Shown: one piece after another, positions 16,884 to 26,541 of the stretch
Numbering within the stretch: position 1 is the first letter of the stretch
Layout: each line of letters begins with the position of its first letter
NCBI RefSeq assembly: GCF_031846515.1
Contig: NZ_JAVRHO010000006.1
Location: 62,001 to 126,000 of the forward strand
Length of the DNA stretch: 64,000 nt
Source: Autumnicola lenta
GTDB lineage: Bacteria > Bacteroidota > Bacteroidia > Flavobacteriales > Flavobacteriaceae
Reading direction: 5' to 3'
Notes under the pieces: model-generated
The model's input: the letters and a program-made list of their open reading frames with translations, nothing else
The model's database searches: none
What the model was told of the DNA's origin: nothing
Position numbers and translations under genes: made by a program

Positions 16884-18720
16884 TGAGACTAAAGTTACCG
16901 CTGAATTCTCCCTTATTACCGGTAAGCTCATCCACAAATATTATTTTAAACCAGTAATCATCAGCAGGAAGATCTTTTCCATTGGTTGTTCCATCCCATC
17001 CTGCTCCTGCAGGAGATATTTGCTTTAACAACTTGCCGTATCTGTCAAAAATATAAATCACTCTAGTGGTCACCCCAGCTTCATCAATTACATTCCAGGT
17101 ATCATTATACCCATCAGAATTTGGTGTGAAAAAGCGCATGTATCCTATGATATTAAATTTTTCAGAACTGGTCATACCACAACCGTTGACCTCCCTTGCA
17201 CTAATAACGTGCGCTCCGGGATTTACATTTCTAAAAACTGCACCAGATTGCCAGCTACCGTCATCCAGCTGATATTCATATTCTGTCGCACTACCCAAGC
17301 CCTGCACAGCCTCTGCAGTAACCGTGGCGCCACCGGTAAAGTCACTCCCCTCTACGGTAATAAGAACTTCAGCAGGTGCTGAATAATACTGTATTTGGGT
17401 TTCAAAATTTCGACTGCATCCGGTTTCATTATCGGTAAGTATTAACCTGTAATTTTCTGCAGAAGGAACTTCAGAAAAAATAAGGACAGGCTCATTGGAA
17501 ATAATTGCACCAGCACTTCTCCATTGATAGGAATATGTAGAGCCAAGGTCATTCCCTAATCTTATATCATTTTGCAAACCTCCATCTGGTCTTAAGCAGA
17601 CCTGCGTAATTTCACTCAGGTTCACTTCAGGAAAAACCGTCTGATCTAAACCAAAGGAAACCAGGCTGGATCTACAACCACTTTCAACACCTAAGACCTG
17701 TGCAAAAATCTGCTCACCTTCTTCCCAAATATATGCTGATGGTGAATTGACGGGTATATCTTCATCTGCTGCCTCTTCTGACTCATAATAAAGTACCCTG
17801 TAATTTTCACGATCTGAATTTCCGGATAAAATTTCGGCAGATGCCTGCGTCAAATCCACGGGCTCACCTTCTCCGGCGCAGATAAGGAAATCGGCCGGTA
17901 AACTGGCTACAGGCTCATCATAAAAGTTGACGTCTACATTATCCTCTGCGGTATCATCACCATCAGAATTAGTCACTACCACTCTATAATTTCCGCTCGA
18001 AAAAACACTCAAAGTCGGACTGGTCTCGCCCGGAAGAAGATCATACGTAGCTAAATCCTCATTGTATACAAACCATTCATAATCTGTCGCTCCCTCTGTT
18101 TCACCATCAAGAATAATTTCCTCTTCACCACAACCTATCCTATCATCTCCTAATGTGCTCTCCAGAATACTACAATCTGTCGCACCCGCACCCGGCTGAG
18201 AAGAATTTGTTTGTTGAAGACTTATATATCCCGGCGACTCAGAAAAATTGGTTATAAGTACTATATAAATATCATCGGCCTGGGCGTTATTAATAGTCAT
18301 CGCTTCAACAGCCGATTCAGAAAAACTACAGTCCACGAGGTTCAGATTACTAAGAGCTGCATCATTGCAATAATCTTCATCCTCATTAAAAGGACCCCAC
18401 ACTGCAAAATCTACATCAAGACTCGCTCCTGAACCATCCCGGTTCTGAAACTGAGAAATCTTAAACTCCAGATTTCCTGAATTTTCTATCTGAAGATAAA
18501 ACCAAGCCGGGTAAGGCTGAGAAAGAAGACAACCATAATAAGGACCGGACTGGCCCTGGGCCAAAGAACCACTAGCAAAGTTTGAATTCGGAAAAACCAG
18601 TTCCTGATCCCCGGCACAAAAAGGTTCAACCTCTTCACATAGACTACCCTGTCCATAGGAACTACCAGTCACAACAAATAGAAATATCGCAAATAAGTGT
18701 TTGAAAAATCTGGATTTCAT
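16876..18720 (-). CDS. T9SS type B sorting domain-containing surface protein
   Basis: 614 residues from the ATG at 18720 (a TTG one codon earlier is less likely). A signal peptide ends near residue 23 (SYGQ). The early part has Cys-containing segments (CEEVEPFCAGDQ, CLLSQPYPAWFYLQ), followed by Ig/PKD-like repeats. The last 90 residues (FFTPNSDGYNDTW, IYIFDRYGKLLKQ, GWDG, GKDLPADDYWF) are the gliding-motility-associated C-terminal domain that directs type IX secretion (type B). The protein is expected at the cell surface or released. The ligand is unknown. It complements the gldB/gldC genes in this window. Confidence 0.93.
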   Translation of the reverse strand: MKSRFFKHLFAIFLFVVTGSSYGQGSLCEEVEPFCAGDQELVFPNSNFASGSLAQGQSGPYYGCLLSQPYPAWFYLQIENSGNLEFKISQFQNRDGSGASLDVDFAVWGPFNEDEDYCNDAALSNLNLVDCSFSESAVEAMTINNAQADDIYIVLITNFSESPGYISLQQTNSSQPGAGATDCSILESTLGDDRIGCGEEEIILDGETEGATDYEWFVYNEDLATYDLLPGETSPTLSVFSSGNYRVVVTNSDGDDTAEDNVDVNFYDEPVASLPADFLICAGEGEPVDLTQASAEILSGNSDRENYRVLYYESEEAADEDIPVNSPSAYIWEEGEQIFAQVLGVESGCRSSLVSFGLDQTVFPEVNLSEITQVCLRPDGGLQNDIRLGNDLGSTYSYQWRSAGAIISNEPVLIFSEVPSAENYRLILTDNETGCSRNFETQIQYYSAPAEVLITVEGSDFTGGATVTAEAVQGLGSATEYEYQLDDGSWQSGAVFRNVNPGAHVISAREVNGCGMTSSEKFNIIGYMRFFTPNSDGYNDTWNVIDEAGVTTRVIYIFDRYGKLLKQISPAGAGWDGTTNGKDLPADDYWFKIIFVDELTGNKGEFSGNFSLIR

Positions 18721-18813
18721 CAAATATTAGGTCTTATGCAAATTAAAGAATAAAATCCCAATACTTTTTAGTATGCTTTTATTTAACTACTATCCTAAAA
18801 GCTTATAAATATG

Positions 18814-18821
18814 TATCTTTG
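18814..18821 (+). promoter_or_regulatory. -7 promoter element of folE
   Basis: TATCTTTG, an exact TAnnTTTG match, 42 nt before the ATG at 18864. It overlaps an upstream TTG codon in the folE frame, which argues against that codon as the start. Confidence 0.5.
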
Positions 18822-18863
18822 CAAGCTCAACTGCCGGTTTACGACTATTATTGTAAAAATAGG

Positions 18864-19541
18864 ATGAAAATAGATAAGATTTTGAACGAAATAGATGAAA
18901 TTGGAGAAGCGCATGCAAGTAGTAGTGCTGAAACCCCGCTTCGTGACGATGCTTTTGAAGTAAGCGACTTAGAAAAGATTGAACTTATTAAACAGGATGT
19001 AAACAGCATCATGAAAACCCTTGGTCTTGATCTGACCGACGATAGCCTGAAGGGAACACCACAGCGAGTGGCAAAAATGTTTGTTAATGAAATTTTTTCC
19101 GGTCTTGATCCTAAGAGAAAACCTAAAGCATCAACTTTTGATAACAAATACAAGTATGGAGAAATGCTTGTCGAAAAGAATATCACGGTTTATTCAACAT
19201 GTGAGCATCATTTACTACCTATTGTAGGAAAAGCACATGTGGCATACATCTCGAATGGATCGGTTGTTGGTCTTTCTAAAATGAACCGTATAGTAGATTA
19301 TTTCGCTAAACGTCCACAGGTACAGGAGCGCCTTACTATGCAAATTGTCCAGGAATTACAGCGCGTACTTGGAACCAAAGATGTTGCCTGTGTAATAGAC
19401 GCAAAACATTTATGTGTTAACAGCCGGGGCATTAGGGATATCGAAAGCAGCACGGTTACCAGTGAGTTTGGAGGAGCGTTTAAAGAAAAAGAGGTTAAAC
19501 GTGAATTTTTAGATTACATTAAACTGGACACGACTTTCTAA
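18864..19541 (+). CDS. folE: GTP cyclohydrolase I
   Basis: 225 residues. It converts GTP to 7,8-dihydroneopterin triphosphate (EC 3.5.4.16), the first step toward folate and, through queD, toward queuosine; queE is also in this window. Zinc and active-site residues are visible in YSTCEHHLLPIVGKAHVAYI and in KHLCVNSRGIRD. I start at the ATG at 18864 because the frame upstream opens only with TTG inside the promoter. cysS follows after 37 bp on the same strand. Confidence 0.96.
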   Translation: MKIDKILNEIDEIGEAHASSSAETPLRDDAFEVSDLEKIELIKQDVNSIMKTLGLDLTDDSLKGTPQRVAKMFVNEIFSGLDPKRKPKASTFDNKYKYGEMLVEKNITVYSTCEHHLLPIVGKAHVAYISNGSVVGLSKMNRIVDYFAKRPQVQERLTMQIVQELQRVLGTKDVACVIDAKHLCVNSRGIRDIESSTVTSEFGGAFKEKEVKREFLDYIKLDTTF

Positions 19542-19578
19542 CTAGCTGTACAATTTTTCTTAAAACAACAAGGTATTT

Positions 19579-21063
19579 ATGGCGCTTTACCAGGAACAAA
19601 GCTTAAAGATTTACAACTCCATGACGGGTGAAAAGGAGAAATTCACTCCTATTAATGAAGGTAATATTGGAATGTATGTTTGCGGCCCAACCGTTTACAG
19701 TAATGTGCACCTTGGCAATTGTAGGACTTTCATTTCTTTTGACCTCGTTTTCAGATATCTCAAACACCTGGGATATAAAGTACGATACGTGAGGAATATA
19801 ACAGATGCCGGACATCTGGAAAATGACGCTGAAACAGGGGAAGATCGCATAGCAAAAAAAGCACGCCTTGAGCAAATCGAACCCATGGAAGTTGTGCAAC
19901 GCTACACTATTGATTTTCACAACATACTCGAGAAATTTAACAATCTTCCCCCCAGCATTGAACCCACGGCCACCGGGCATATTGTTGAGCAAATTGAAAT
20001 CATTAAAACTATAATTGAAAATGGTTTTGCTTACGAAGCAAACGGGTCAGTATATTTTGATGTCCTTAAATTTAATGAGAAAAACAATTACGGCAAATTA
20101 AGCGGCAGAGCCATTGAGGATATGATCGCAAATACAAGGGAGCTTGCTGCACAGAGCGACAAGAGAAATCCGCAGGATTTTGCACTTTGGAAAAAGGCAG
20201 AACCCCAGCATATAATGAGATGGCCTTCACCATGGAGTGATGGTTTCCCCGGCTGGCATTTGGAGTGTACTGTTATGAGTACGAAATACCTGGGTGAAGA
20301 ATTTGATATTCACGGCGGCGGAATGGATCTGAAATTCCCACATCACGAGTGTGAAATTGCCCAGGGAGAAGCAGCAACAGGAAAAAGCCCTGTTAATTAC
20401 TGGATGCACGCCAATATGCTTACCTTAAATGGCAAAAAAATGGCAAAAAGTACAGGTAACAATATTTTGCCTAACGATATTTTCAGCGGAAACAATGATA
20501 TTCTGGAGAAAGCTTTTTCCCCAAATGTGACCCGGTTTTTTATGCTTCAGGCGAATTACAGGAGCATTCTTGATTTTTCCAATGAAGCGCTTTCGGCAAG
20601 TGAAAAAGGCTTTAACAGATTAATGGAAGCCTATCATTCTATAGAAAATCTTCCGGTGAGCGATTCATCATCTTTTTCTTTACAAGACTGGAAACAGTCG
20701 TGTTATGATGCTATGAACGACGACTTCAACAGCCCTACAGTCATTGCGAAATTATTTGATGCTGTTAAGAACATCAATAACATCAAAGAAGGAGCATCCA
20801 CTATTACTTCCGAAGATAAAGAAGCTTTAAAGAAAACAATGTCGGACTTTATGTTTGATGTACTTGGATTAAAAGATGTTCTGGAGGAGAAAAACGACTC
20901 TACAGATAAACTTTCCAGTACTATTGAACTTCTTATCGGTCTAAGAGCTGAAGCCCGTGCAAATAAAGATTTTGCCACGAGTGATAAAATCAGGGATCAG
21001 TTACAGGAGATGGGCATCCAATTGAAAGATGGAAAAGAAGGCACTACGTTTTCCTTAAATTGA
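19579..21063 (+). CDS. cysS: cysteinyl-tRNA synthetase
   Basis: 494 residues, a class I synthetase (EC 6.1.1.16). It has the zinc ligand Cys35 in YVCGPTVY, the HIGH-type motif as HLGN at residues 44-47, WHLECTVMS near 216-224, HHECEIAQ, and the KMSKS motif as KMAKS near residues 286-290. The C-terminal helical domain is complete. It is the first of a tight run with yidD (4 bp gap), lgt and a DUF192 gene. Confidence 0.97.
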   Translation: MALYQEQSLKIYNSMTGEKEKFTPINEGNIGMYVCGPTVYSNVHLGNCRTFISFDLVFRYLKHLGYKVRYVRNITDAGHLENDAETGEDRIAKKARLEQIEPMEVVQRYTIDFHNILEKFNNLPPSIEPTATGHIVEQIEIIKTIIENGFAYEANGSVYFDVLKFNEKNNYGKLSGRAIEDMIANTRELAAQSDKRNPQDFALWKKAEPQHIMRWPSPWSDGFPGWHLECTVMSTKYLGEEFDIHGGGMDLKFPHHECEIAQGEAATGKSPVNYWMHANMLTLNGKKMAKSTGNNILPNDIFSGNNDILEKAFSPNVTRFFMLQANYRSILDFSNEALSASEKGFNRLMEAYHSIENLPVSDSSSFSLQDWKQSCYDAMNDDFNSPTVIAKLFDAVKNINNIKEGASTITSEDKEALKKTMSDFMFDVLGLKDVLEEKNDSTDKLSSTIELLIGLRAEARANKDFATSDKIRDQLQEMGIQLKDGKEGTTFSLN

Positions 21064-21067
21064 TACT

Positions 21068-21307
21068 GTGAAGCGGTGGCTGGCATATCCATTTATAATC
21101 CTGGTAAAATTTTACCGGAAATTTATTTCGCCACTAACCCCTGCCACATGTCGCTATACTCCTACCTGTTCGCAATATACACTCACTGCCCTTGAGAGGT
21201 TTGGAATGTTTAAAGGCGGATGGATGAGTTTAAAAAGGATGTTTAGCTGCCATCCCTGGGGAGGTTCTGGATATGATCCTGTACCTTCAAAATCTGCACA
21301 TAAATGA
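21068..21307 (+). CDS. yidD: membrane protein insertion efficiency factor YidD
   Basis: 79 residues starting with GTG, 4 bp after the cysS stop. It has the full family signature: FYRKFISPLTPATCRYTPTCSQY with conserved Cys, then CHPWGGSGYDPVP. YidD is an amphipathic inner-membrane protein that helps YidC-dependent insertion. The usual neighbours (rnpA, yidC) are absent; instead it is coupled to cysS and lgt. Confidence 0.93.
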   Translation: MKRWLAYPFIILVKFYRKFISPLTPATCRYTPTCSQYTLTALERFGMFKGGWMSLKRMFSCHPWGGSGYDPVPSKSAHK

Positions 21308-21363
21308 TATGGCAGAAACGTTCAAATATGTATATTTACTCTCCTAACAAATAAATTCCCTTC

Positions 21364-22185
21364 ATGTTATTCAACGCCATACAATGGAATCCTTCAGAAG
21401 GCCTGGATCTGGGTTTTTTTATGCTTCACTACTACAGTTTAATGTTCCTAATCGCCTTTGGGTTGGGATGGTATATCATGAAAAGCATATTTGTTAGAGA
21501 AAAGATCGAAATTGAGAAACTGGACTCCCTCTTTATATACACCGTGCTGGCAACTCTTATTGGAGCCAGGCTCGGCCACGTTATTTTTTATGACTGGGAT
21601 TACTTTCAATATCACCTGCTGGAAATATTCCTGCCCGTAAAATTTGAACCGGAATTTCAGTTTACCGGATTCCGAGGTCTTGCTAGTCATGGAGCGGCGC
21701 TGGGTATAATTGCAGCAATGTTCCTGTACAAAAAACGGATTTTAGATAGACCCGTTTTATGGATATTAGACAGAGTTGTTATTCCCGTAGCCTGTGGAGG
21801 AATATTTGTAAGAATCGGGAATTTTATGAATTCAGAAATTGTTGGTAAACCTACCAATTCTGATTACGGAGTTATTTTTCAAAATTTAGGAGAGACATTT
21901 CCGCGGCATCCCGCCCAGTTATACGAATCGGTATGTTATTTGGCAATTTTCAGCTTCCTTTGGTATTTGTACTGGAAGACAGAAAAGAGATTTAAAATCG
22001 GCTATATTTTTGGAGCTTTTCTTGTCCTTCTTTGGACGGTGAGATTTTTTATTGAATTCCTTAAAGAGCCACAGGTAGAAGAACGTGCTGTATGGCTGCT
22101 TAATACCGGGCAATGGCTAAGCATCCCATTTATATTGGCTGGATTTTATTTCATGTTCAGATCCACTAAGAAACGTATGCTATGA
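21364..22185 (+). CDS. lgt: prolipoprotein diacylglyceryl transferase
   Basis: 273 residues with about seven membrane segments. It transfers diacylglyceryl from phosphatidylglycerol to the lipobox Cys of prolipoproteins, the first step of lipoprotein maturation. The signature region RIGNFMNSEIVGKPTNSDYGV (near residue 157), the HGAALG motif near residue 102, and RHPAQLYES near 180 are present. Its stop overlaps the start of the downstream DUF192 lipoprotein gene by 4 nt (ATGA), so the two are translationally coupled. Confidence 0.96.
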   Translation: MLFNAIQWNPSEGLDLGFFMLHYYSLMFLIAFGLGWYIMKSIFVREKIEIEKLDSLFIYTVLATLIGARLGHVIFYDWDYFQYHLLEIFLPVKFEPEFQFTGFRGLASHGAALGIIAAMFLYKKRILDRPVLWILDRVVIPVACGGIFVRIGNFMNSEIVGKPTNSDYGVIFQNLGETFPRHPAQLYESVCYLAIFSFLWYLYWKTEKRFKIGYIFGAFLVLLWTVRFFIEFLKEPQVEERAVWLLNTGQWLSIPFILAGFYFMFRSTKKRML

Positions 22186-22679
22186 TTGGCAGAAATAGTT
22201 TTGTGATTCTTTTCTTCTTCGGAATATTATGTACCGGGTGTAAAAGTGAATCTGAAGAACCTGAAAGTATAGAAACAGAACCTATTGTTTTTACCAAAGA
22301 AGCGGAATTATACCTGATTAAGCCTGAGGGCGACACAATTCAGAAAATCGATATTGAAATTGCCGATAATGACTATGAAAGGGAAACAGGTCTCATGTAC
22401 CGGGAGAGTATGGAAGAAAACCAGGGAATGCTTTTTGTTTACGATACCCAGTCTCCCCGTAGTTTTTATATGAAGAACACTTATTTCCCCTTAGATCTTA
22501 TCTTTTACAACAGCGACAGTACCGCGGTAAGTTTCCAAGAGAATGCGCAACCTCTAAATGAAGATCATCTGCGATCGGGAGAAGCCGCTCAGTTCATTCT
22601 CGAGCTCAATGCCGGCCTTGTGGAGAACTGGAATATTGAAGAAGGTGATACATTTTCTGTAGTCACAATAGAGGAATAA
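22182..22679 (+). CDS. DUF192 family lipoprotein
   Basis: 165 residues. The lipobox LCTGC puts the lipidated Cys at residue 20, followed by an acidic Glu/Ser tether. The DUF192 domain covers about residues 60-160: YERETGLMYRESMEENQGMLFVYD, RSFYMKNTYFPLDLIF, and a C-terminal ILELNAGLVENWNIEEGD. The family has a small beta-barrel fold of unknown biochemical role. It is the last gene of the cysS-yidD-lgt run and overlaps lgt by 4 nt. No terminator is seen before the repeat array. Confidence 0.88.
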   Translation: MIGRNSFVILFFFGILCTGCKSESEEPESIETEPIVFTKEAELYLIKPEGDTIQKIDIEIADNDYERETGLMYRESMEENQGMLFVYDTQSPRSFYMKNTYFPLDLIFYNSDSTAVSFQENAQPLNEDHLRSGEAAQFILELNAGLVENWNIEEGDTFSVVTIEE

Positions 22680-22737
22680 CAAGCCATTCCGATAAGCGTT
22701 ACCACCCATCCAGGCTGTTTAAAGCATGCCTGAAAAT

Positions 22738-23270
22738 GCCAATTATCGGCCTTTAAATTGTTCGGAGTCGATAAAGCAAGAGGTAAATATCACCTTCAGA
22801 ATAAGTTCGGATAAAACCTCAAGAAGTACTGGCTGAAAAAGGCAATTATAAGCCCTAGAATTACTTGGAATCAGGTAAAGATAGAGGGAAATATCACCTT
22901 CAGAAAAAGTTCGGATAAGACTTCAAAAAGTACTGCCTAAAAATGCCAATTATCGGTCTTAGCATTCTTCAGAATTGGATAAAGCAAGAGGAAAATATCT
23001 CCTTCGGAATAAGTTCGGATAAGACTTCAAAAAGTACTGTCAGAAAAATGCCAATTTTCGGCCTTAGAATTCTTCGGAACTAGATAAAGCAAGAGGAAAA
23101 TATCTCCTTCAGAATAAGTTCGGATAAAACTTCAAGAAGTACTGCCAGAAAACGTCAATTATCGCCCTTAGAGACATTTAAACCTATAAAAAAAATTGGC
23201 AATAACTTTCCACCTCCTTAGCTTCGAAATATTGTCAACAAAGAGAGGCTTTAAAATGCCAATTATCGCC
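22738..23270. repeat. array of about four 104-bp tandem repeats in a 670-bp gene-free region
   Basis: Units begin with GCCAATTATCGG-like sequence at 22738, 22841, 22945 and 23050 (spacings 103, 104, 105). A fifth start at 23154 keeps only about 20 nt of match, and an isolated motif at 23258 is again 104 nt further on. Each full unit contains ATAAAGCAAGAGG, AATATCnCCTTCAGAA, AAGTTCGGATAA and CAAnAAGTACTG. The period is not a multiple of three and no frame is conserved, so it is not coding. No spacers vary between units, so it is not CRISPR. The region 22680-23292 holds nothing else I can support. Confidence 0.85.
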
Positions 23271-23292
23271 CCGGAGGCACCAAAGAAGGAAT

Positions 23293-23324
23293 AATAAAAA
23301 AGGCTCCCCTTGTGGAGAGCCTTT
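23293..23324 (-). terminator. Rho-independent terminator of secDF
   Basis: An 8-bp stem (AAAGGCTC at 23299-23306, GAGCCTTT at 23317-23324) is followed on the minus strand by TTTTTTATTATT. It lies 26 bp past the secDF stop. Confidence 0.8.
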
Positions 23325-23349
23325 CTTTCAGTATTATAATTCAGAAGAA

Positions 23350-26300
23350 TTAAGCTGTAGTAGTTGTACCTGCTTTCTCTGGTTCTTCTTCATTCTTCTT
23401 TTTCTTCTCAATTTTAGATTTATCTGTTACACTATCGAACATGATTGGTGTAGCAATAAAAATAGAAGAATATGTACCTACAATTACACCTACTATAAGC
23501 GCAAACATAAATCCTCTGATGCTTTCTCCTCCAAAGATGAAGATTGCAAGCAACACGATTAAAGTAGTAAGCGAGGTGTTTAAAGTTCGGCTTAGTGTAC
23601 TATTAAGGGCACTATTAATTGTTTTACCTAATGGCCAGCTGGAATGCTCATTTACGAATTCCCTAATCCTATCGAACACTACCACTGTATCATTCAGGGA
23701 ATATCCAATTACAGTAAGAATTGCAGCAATAAAAGCCTGGTTAATTTCCATGCTAAAAGGCATCACTTTATAAAGCAGGGAGAAAATACCCAGAACAATT
23801 AGAACATCATGGAATACAGCGGCTACCGCACCAAGGCTAAACTGCCATTTTCTAAATCGCAACAAAATATACAGGAAAACAACAATCAGTGAGCCCAAAA
23901 CTGCCCAGAATGACGCATTCTTAATATCATCTGCAATAGTAGGTCCAACCTTCATAGACTGCATAATTCCAAGGGATCTACCTCCAGAACCAGCGGTAAA
24001 ATCGTCATATGACAGATCTGTTGGCAGGTAACCTTGTAAAGCTTCATATAGATTTTGCTGAATTTCTTCATCTACTTGTGCTCCTTCATCATCTACACGG
24101 TAGTTTGTGGTAATTTTAAGCTGATTATTTGGACCAAATGTTTTTGCTTCAGCACTTCCAAAGACAGCAACAAGATCCTGTTCCACTTCAGTAGGATTAA
24201 CATCCTGATCAAACCTTACAGTATATGTTCTCCCTCCTACAAAATCAACACCCTGATTAAGTCCCTGTACAAATAAAGATCCGATGCTAATAATAACAAA
24301 TATAGCAGAAGCTACATAAGCGATTTTCTTTTTCCCCAGGAAGTCTATGTTCATATTCGTGAACAACTTCTTAGTAGCTCCAGTTGAGAACGACAGGGAT
24401 TTTCCATTTTTCCCATATCCGTCAATGAACAGCCTGGTGATAAAGATTGCAGTAAAAAGAGAAGTTGCAATACCAATTAATAACGTGGTAGCAAAACCTT
24501 TAATTGGCCCTGTACCTAATATTAATAATATAAAACCGGTTAAACCTGTAGTTATGTTCGCATCGAGAATTGAAGAAAGAGCATTGCTAAAACCATCCCG
24601 AATAGCATCTACCTGTGATTTACCTTTAGCAAGTTCTTCTTTAATCCTTTCAAAGATAAGTACGTTAGCATCTACCGACATACCTATTGTCAACACAATA
24701 CCTGCAATTCCAGGTAAAGTAAGTACGGCTCCCAGACCCGCAAGAATTCCAAAAATAAACAAGATGTTTACCACTAAGGCGACATCTGCAAATATACCTG
24801 CCTTACCATAGTAGAACACCATCCATATAAGAACAAAAATAAGTGCTATAGCAAAAGAGAGTACTCCACTGTTAATGGCCTCCTGACCTAATGACGGTCC
24901 TACTATTTCACTCTGAATAATTTCTGCTGAAGCGGGAAGTTTACCGGCACGTAAAACGTTTGCTAAATCCTGACCTTCAGTAATTGAAAAATCTCCTGAA
25001 ATTTCACTTCTACCTCCCGAAATAGGTCCGGTAGAAACACCAGGAGCAGAATAGACAATGTTATCCAGTACGATAGCAATATTACTTTGCTGATTTGAAG
25101 CCTGACCAGTCATTTCCTCCCAGATCTTAGCTCCTGTACCGTCCATTTGCATAGAAACAGCCACATTACCTAACTGGCCGTAAGTTTGCTGTGCATCTGT
25201 AATTACACTACCACTCAAAGGAGGCTCCATATTACGGTTACCCTTTAAAGCATAAAGACCTACAGTACCTGTTTCTTCGTCCGGCACACCCCAAACAAAT
25301 TTTGCGTATCGGTGCTCGGCGGGCAATAAAGATCGTACTCGTGGTCTGCTCAAATAATCATTAACCTTTGCCGTATCGGCGACTGCAAATGTGGCAAGTA
25401 CCGGGCTTCCCTGGAAACCTGGTGATTTTATAAGTTCAAATAAAGGATTGTTTCCGGTGGCTACTTCTGTAGTATCTTCAGCATCTGCAAGAAGTTCACT
25501 AATATCTTCATCTGCGGCAGTTGTTGTATCTGTAGCAATAGTATCTGTAGTTTGAGCAGCCTCCTGTTCATTATCCACAATATCGGCCAGAACATTGTTT
25601 GCTTCAAAAAGAAAATTCCCCAGTTCTGTATTTTTGTAGACATGCCAGAACTCCAGTTGGGCTGTACTCTGTAAAAGATTTTTAACCCTGTTTACATCTT
25701 TGGCTCCCGGCAACTCAACAAGTATTCTTCCGGAATTTCCTAACCTCTGAATGTTTGGCTGGGTAACTCCAAATTTATCAATACGTTTACGAAGCACTTC
25801 AAAAGCCGAAGTAATAGACTCATCAACTCTACGTCTAATGATTTCCTCTACCTCATCATTGGACATGTCAGGATTAATTTCATCACTAAGAGCTTTATTA
25901 AAGAAAACGTCCGGAGAAGCTAAACGCGCATCTGGAATGGAGTTAAATTCTTCAAAAAAGAGATCTATATAATCTTCCTGACTATCTGCCTGAGCTTCGT
26001 CGGCCCGGCTTATAGCCTGATTAAATGATGGATCGTTTGTATTCTCTGTCAGACCTTTCAGAATATCTCTAACAGAAATCTGAAGAATAACGTTAATCCC
26101 ACCCTTAAGGTCGAGACCTTTATTTAATTCTTTTTCCTTTGCACTATTATAGGTAATCCCTGCAATAATTTCTTCATTTCCAATAGAATCAAGATATCTC
26201 TGCTCCTCAGCATCTCTTAACTCAGAGTAATCCTCTACTTCTTCACTAACTCTTCGTTCTGCATAATCTTCAGCATCGTTTTCAACTTTATTGCTTATAA

Positions 26301-26376
26301 AGGTAAACGACAACTGGTATAGACATACCAGTCCAAATAAAATTGCAAAAACTTTGATAAGTCCCTTATTCTGCAT
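23350..26376 (-). CDS. secDF: fused protein translocase subunit SecDF
   Basis: 1008 residues carrying SecD then SecF in one chain, common in Bacteroidota. The SecD half has the DLKGGINV motif near residue 90, a large periplasmic P1 domain with an acidic Asp/Thr-rich insert around residues 270-310, and the six-helix membrane block containing GIAGIVLTIGMSVDANVLIFERIKEE. The SecF half starts near residue 680 with GVDFVGGRTYTVRF and contains GYSLNDTVVVFDRIRE. It uses the proton gradient to help export through SecYEG. A charged KKKKNEEEPEK tail ends the protein. Confidence 0.97.
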   Translation of the reverse strand: MQNKGLIKVFAILFGLVCLYQLSFTFISNKVENDAEDYAERRVSEEVEDYSELRDAEEQRYLDSIGNEEIIAGITYNSAKEKELNKGLDLKGGINVILQISVRDILKGLTENTNDPSFNQAISRADEAQADSQEDYIDLFFEEFNSIPDARLASPDVFFNKALSDEINPDMSNDEVEEIIRRRVDESITSAFEVLRKRIDKFGVTQPNIQRLGNSGRILVELPGAKDVNRVKNLLQSTAQLEFWHVYKNTELGNFLFEANNVLADIVDNEQEAAQTTDTIATDTTTAADEDISELLADAEDTTEVATGNNPLFELIKSPGFQGSPVLATFAVADTAKVNDYLSRPRVRSLLPAEHRYAKFVWGVPDEETGTVGLYALKGNRNMEPPLSGSVITDAQQTYGQLGNVAVSMQMDGTGAKIWEEMTGQASNQQSNIAIVLDNIVYSAPGVSTGPISGGRSEISGDFSITEGQDLANVLRAGKLPASAEIIQSEIVGPSLGQEAINSGVLSFAIALIFVLIWMVFYYGKAGIFADVALVVNILFIFGILAGLGAVLTLPGIAGIVLTIGMSVDANVLIFERIKEELAKGKSQVDAIRDGFSNALSSILDANITTGLTGFILLILGTGPIKGFATTLLIGIATSLFTAIFITRLFIDGYGKNGKSLSFSTGATKKLFTNMNIDFLGKKKIAYVASAIFVIISIGSLFVQGLNQGVDFVGGRTYTVRFDQDVNPTEVEQDLVAVFGSAEAKTFGPNNQLKITTNYRVDDEGAQVDEEIQQNLYEALQGYLPTDLSYDDFTAGSGGRSLGIMQSMKVGPTIADDIKNASFWAVLGSLIVVFLYILLRFRKWQFSLGAVAAVFHDVLIVLGIFSLLYKVMPFSMEINQAFIAAILTVIGYSLNDTVVVFDRIREFVNEHSSWPLGKTINSALNSTLSRTLNTSLTTLIVLLAIFIFGGESIRGFMFALIVGVIVGTYSSIFIATPIMFDSVTDKSKIEKKKKNEEEPEKAGTTTTA

Positions 26377-26419
26377 TATTCCTTAAATTATAATTAAATA
26401 GGTCTATTTTAAAAACGGA

Positions 26420-26450
26420 CAAATATAGGCTTTCAGAAATGAAATCCCAA
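26420..26450 (-). promoter_or_regulatory. promoter of secDF
   Basis: On the minus strand a TTG (26450-26448) is followed after 20 nt by TATATTTG (26427-26420), which fits the -33/-7 layout of Bacteroidota promoters. The leader to the ATG is about 43 nt. Confidence 0.55.
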
Positions 26451-26486
26451 TATTTTTTTTTTGAATATTTTAACTTTTAAACATAA

Positions 26487-26512
26487 GAAAGACCACTAGT
26501 TAGTGGCCTTTC
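26487..26512 (-). terminator. probable terminator hairpin after mdh
   Basis: A 12-bp stem (26487-26498 with 26501-26512, one G-T pair) with a 2-nt loop lies 30 bp past the mdh stop. The T-tract after it is weak, so it may serve as an mRNA 3' end rather than a strong terminator. Confidence 0.55.
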
Positions 26513-26541
26513 CTGCTTATGCTATTCTTCTGTAGTTTCTC

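Noticed and set aside
18819..18863. Longer folE starting with TTG at 18819
   Set aside because: The codon overlaps the TATCTTTG promoter element, and the family start fits the ATG at 18864.
22738..23270. CRISPR-like array
   Set aside because: Units are 104 bp and directly abut; there are no unique spacers and no cas genes nearby.
24347..24811. Long open frame opposite secDF
   Set aside because: It mirrors the codon pattern of the real gene, has no domain or promoter, and secDF is unmistakable.
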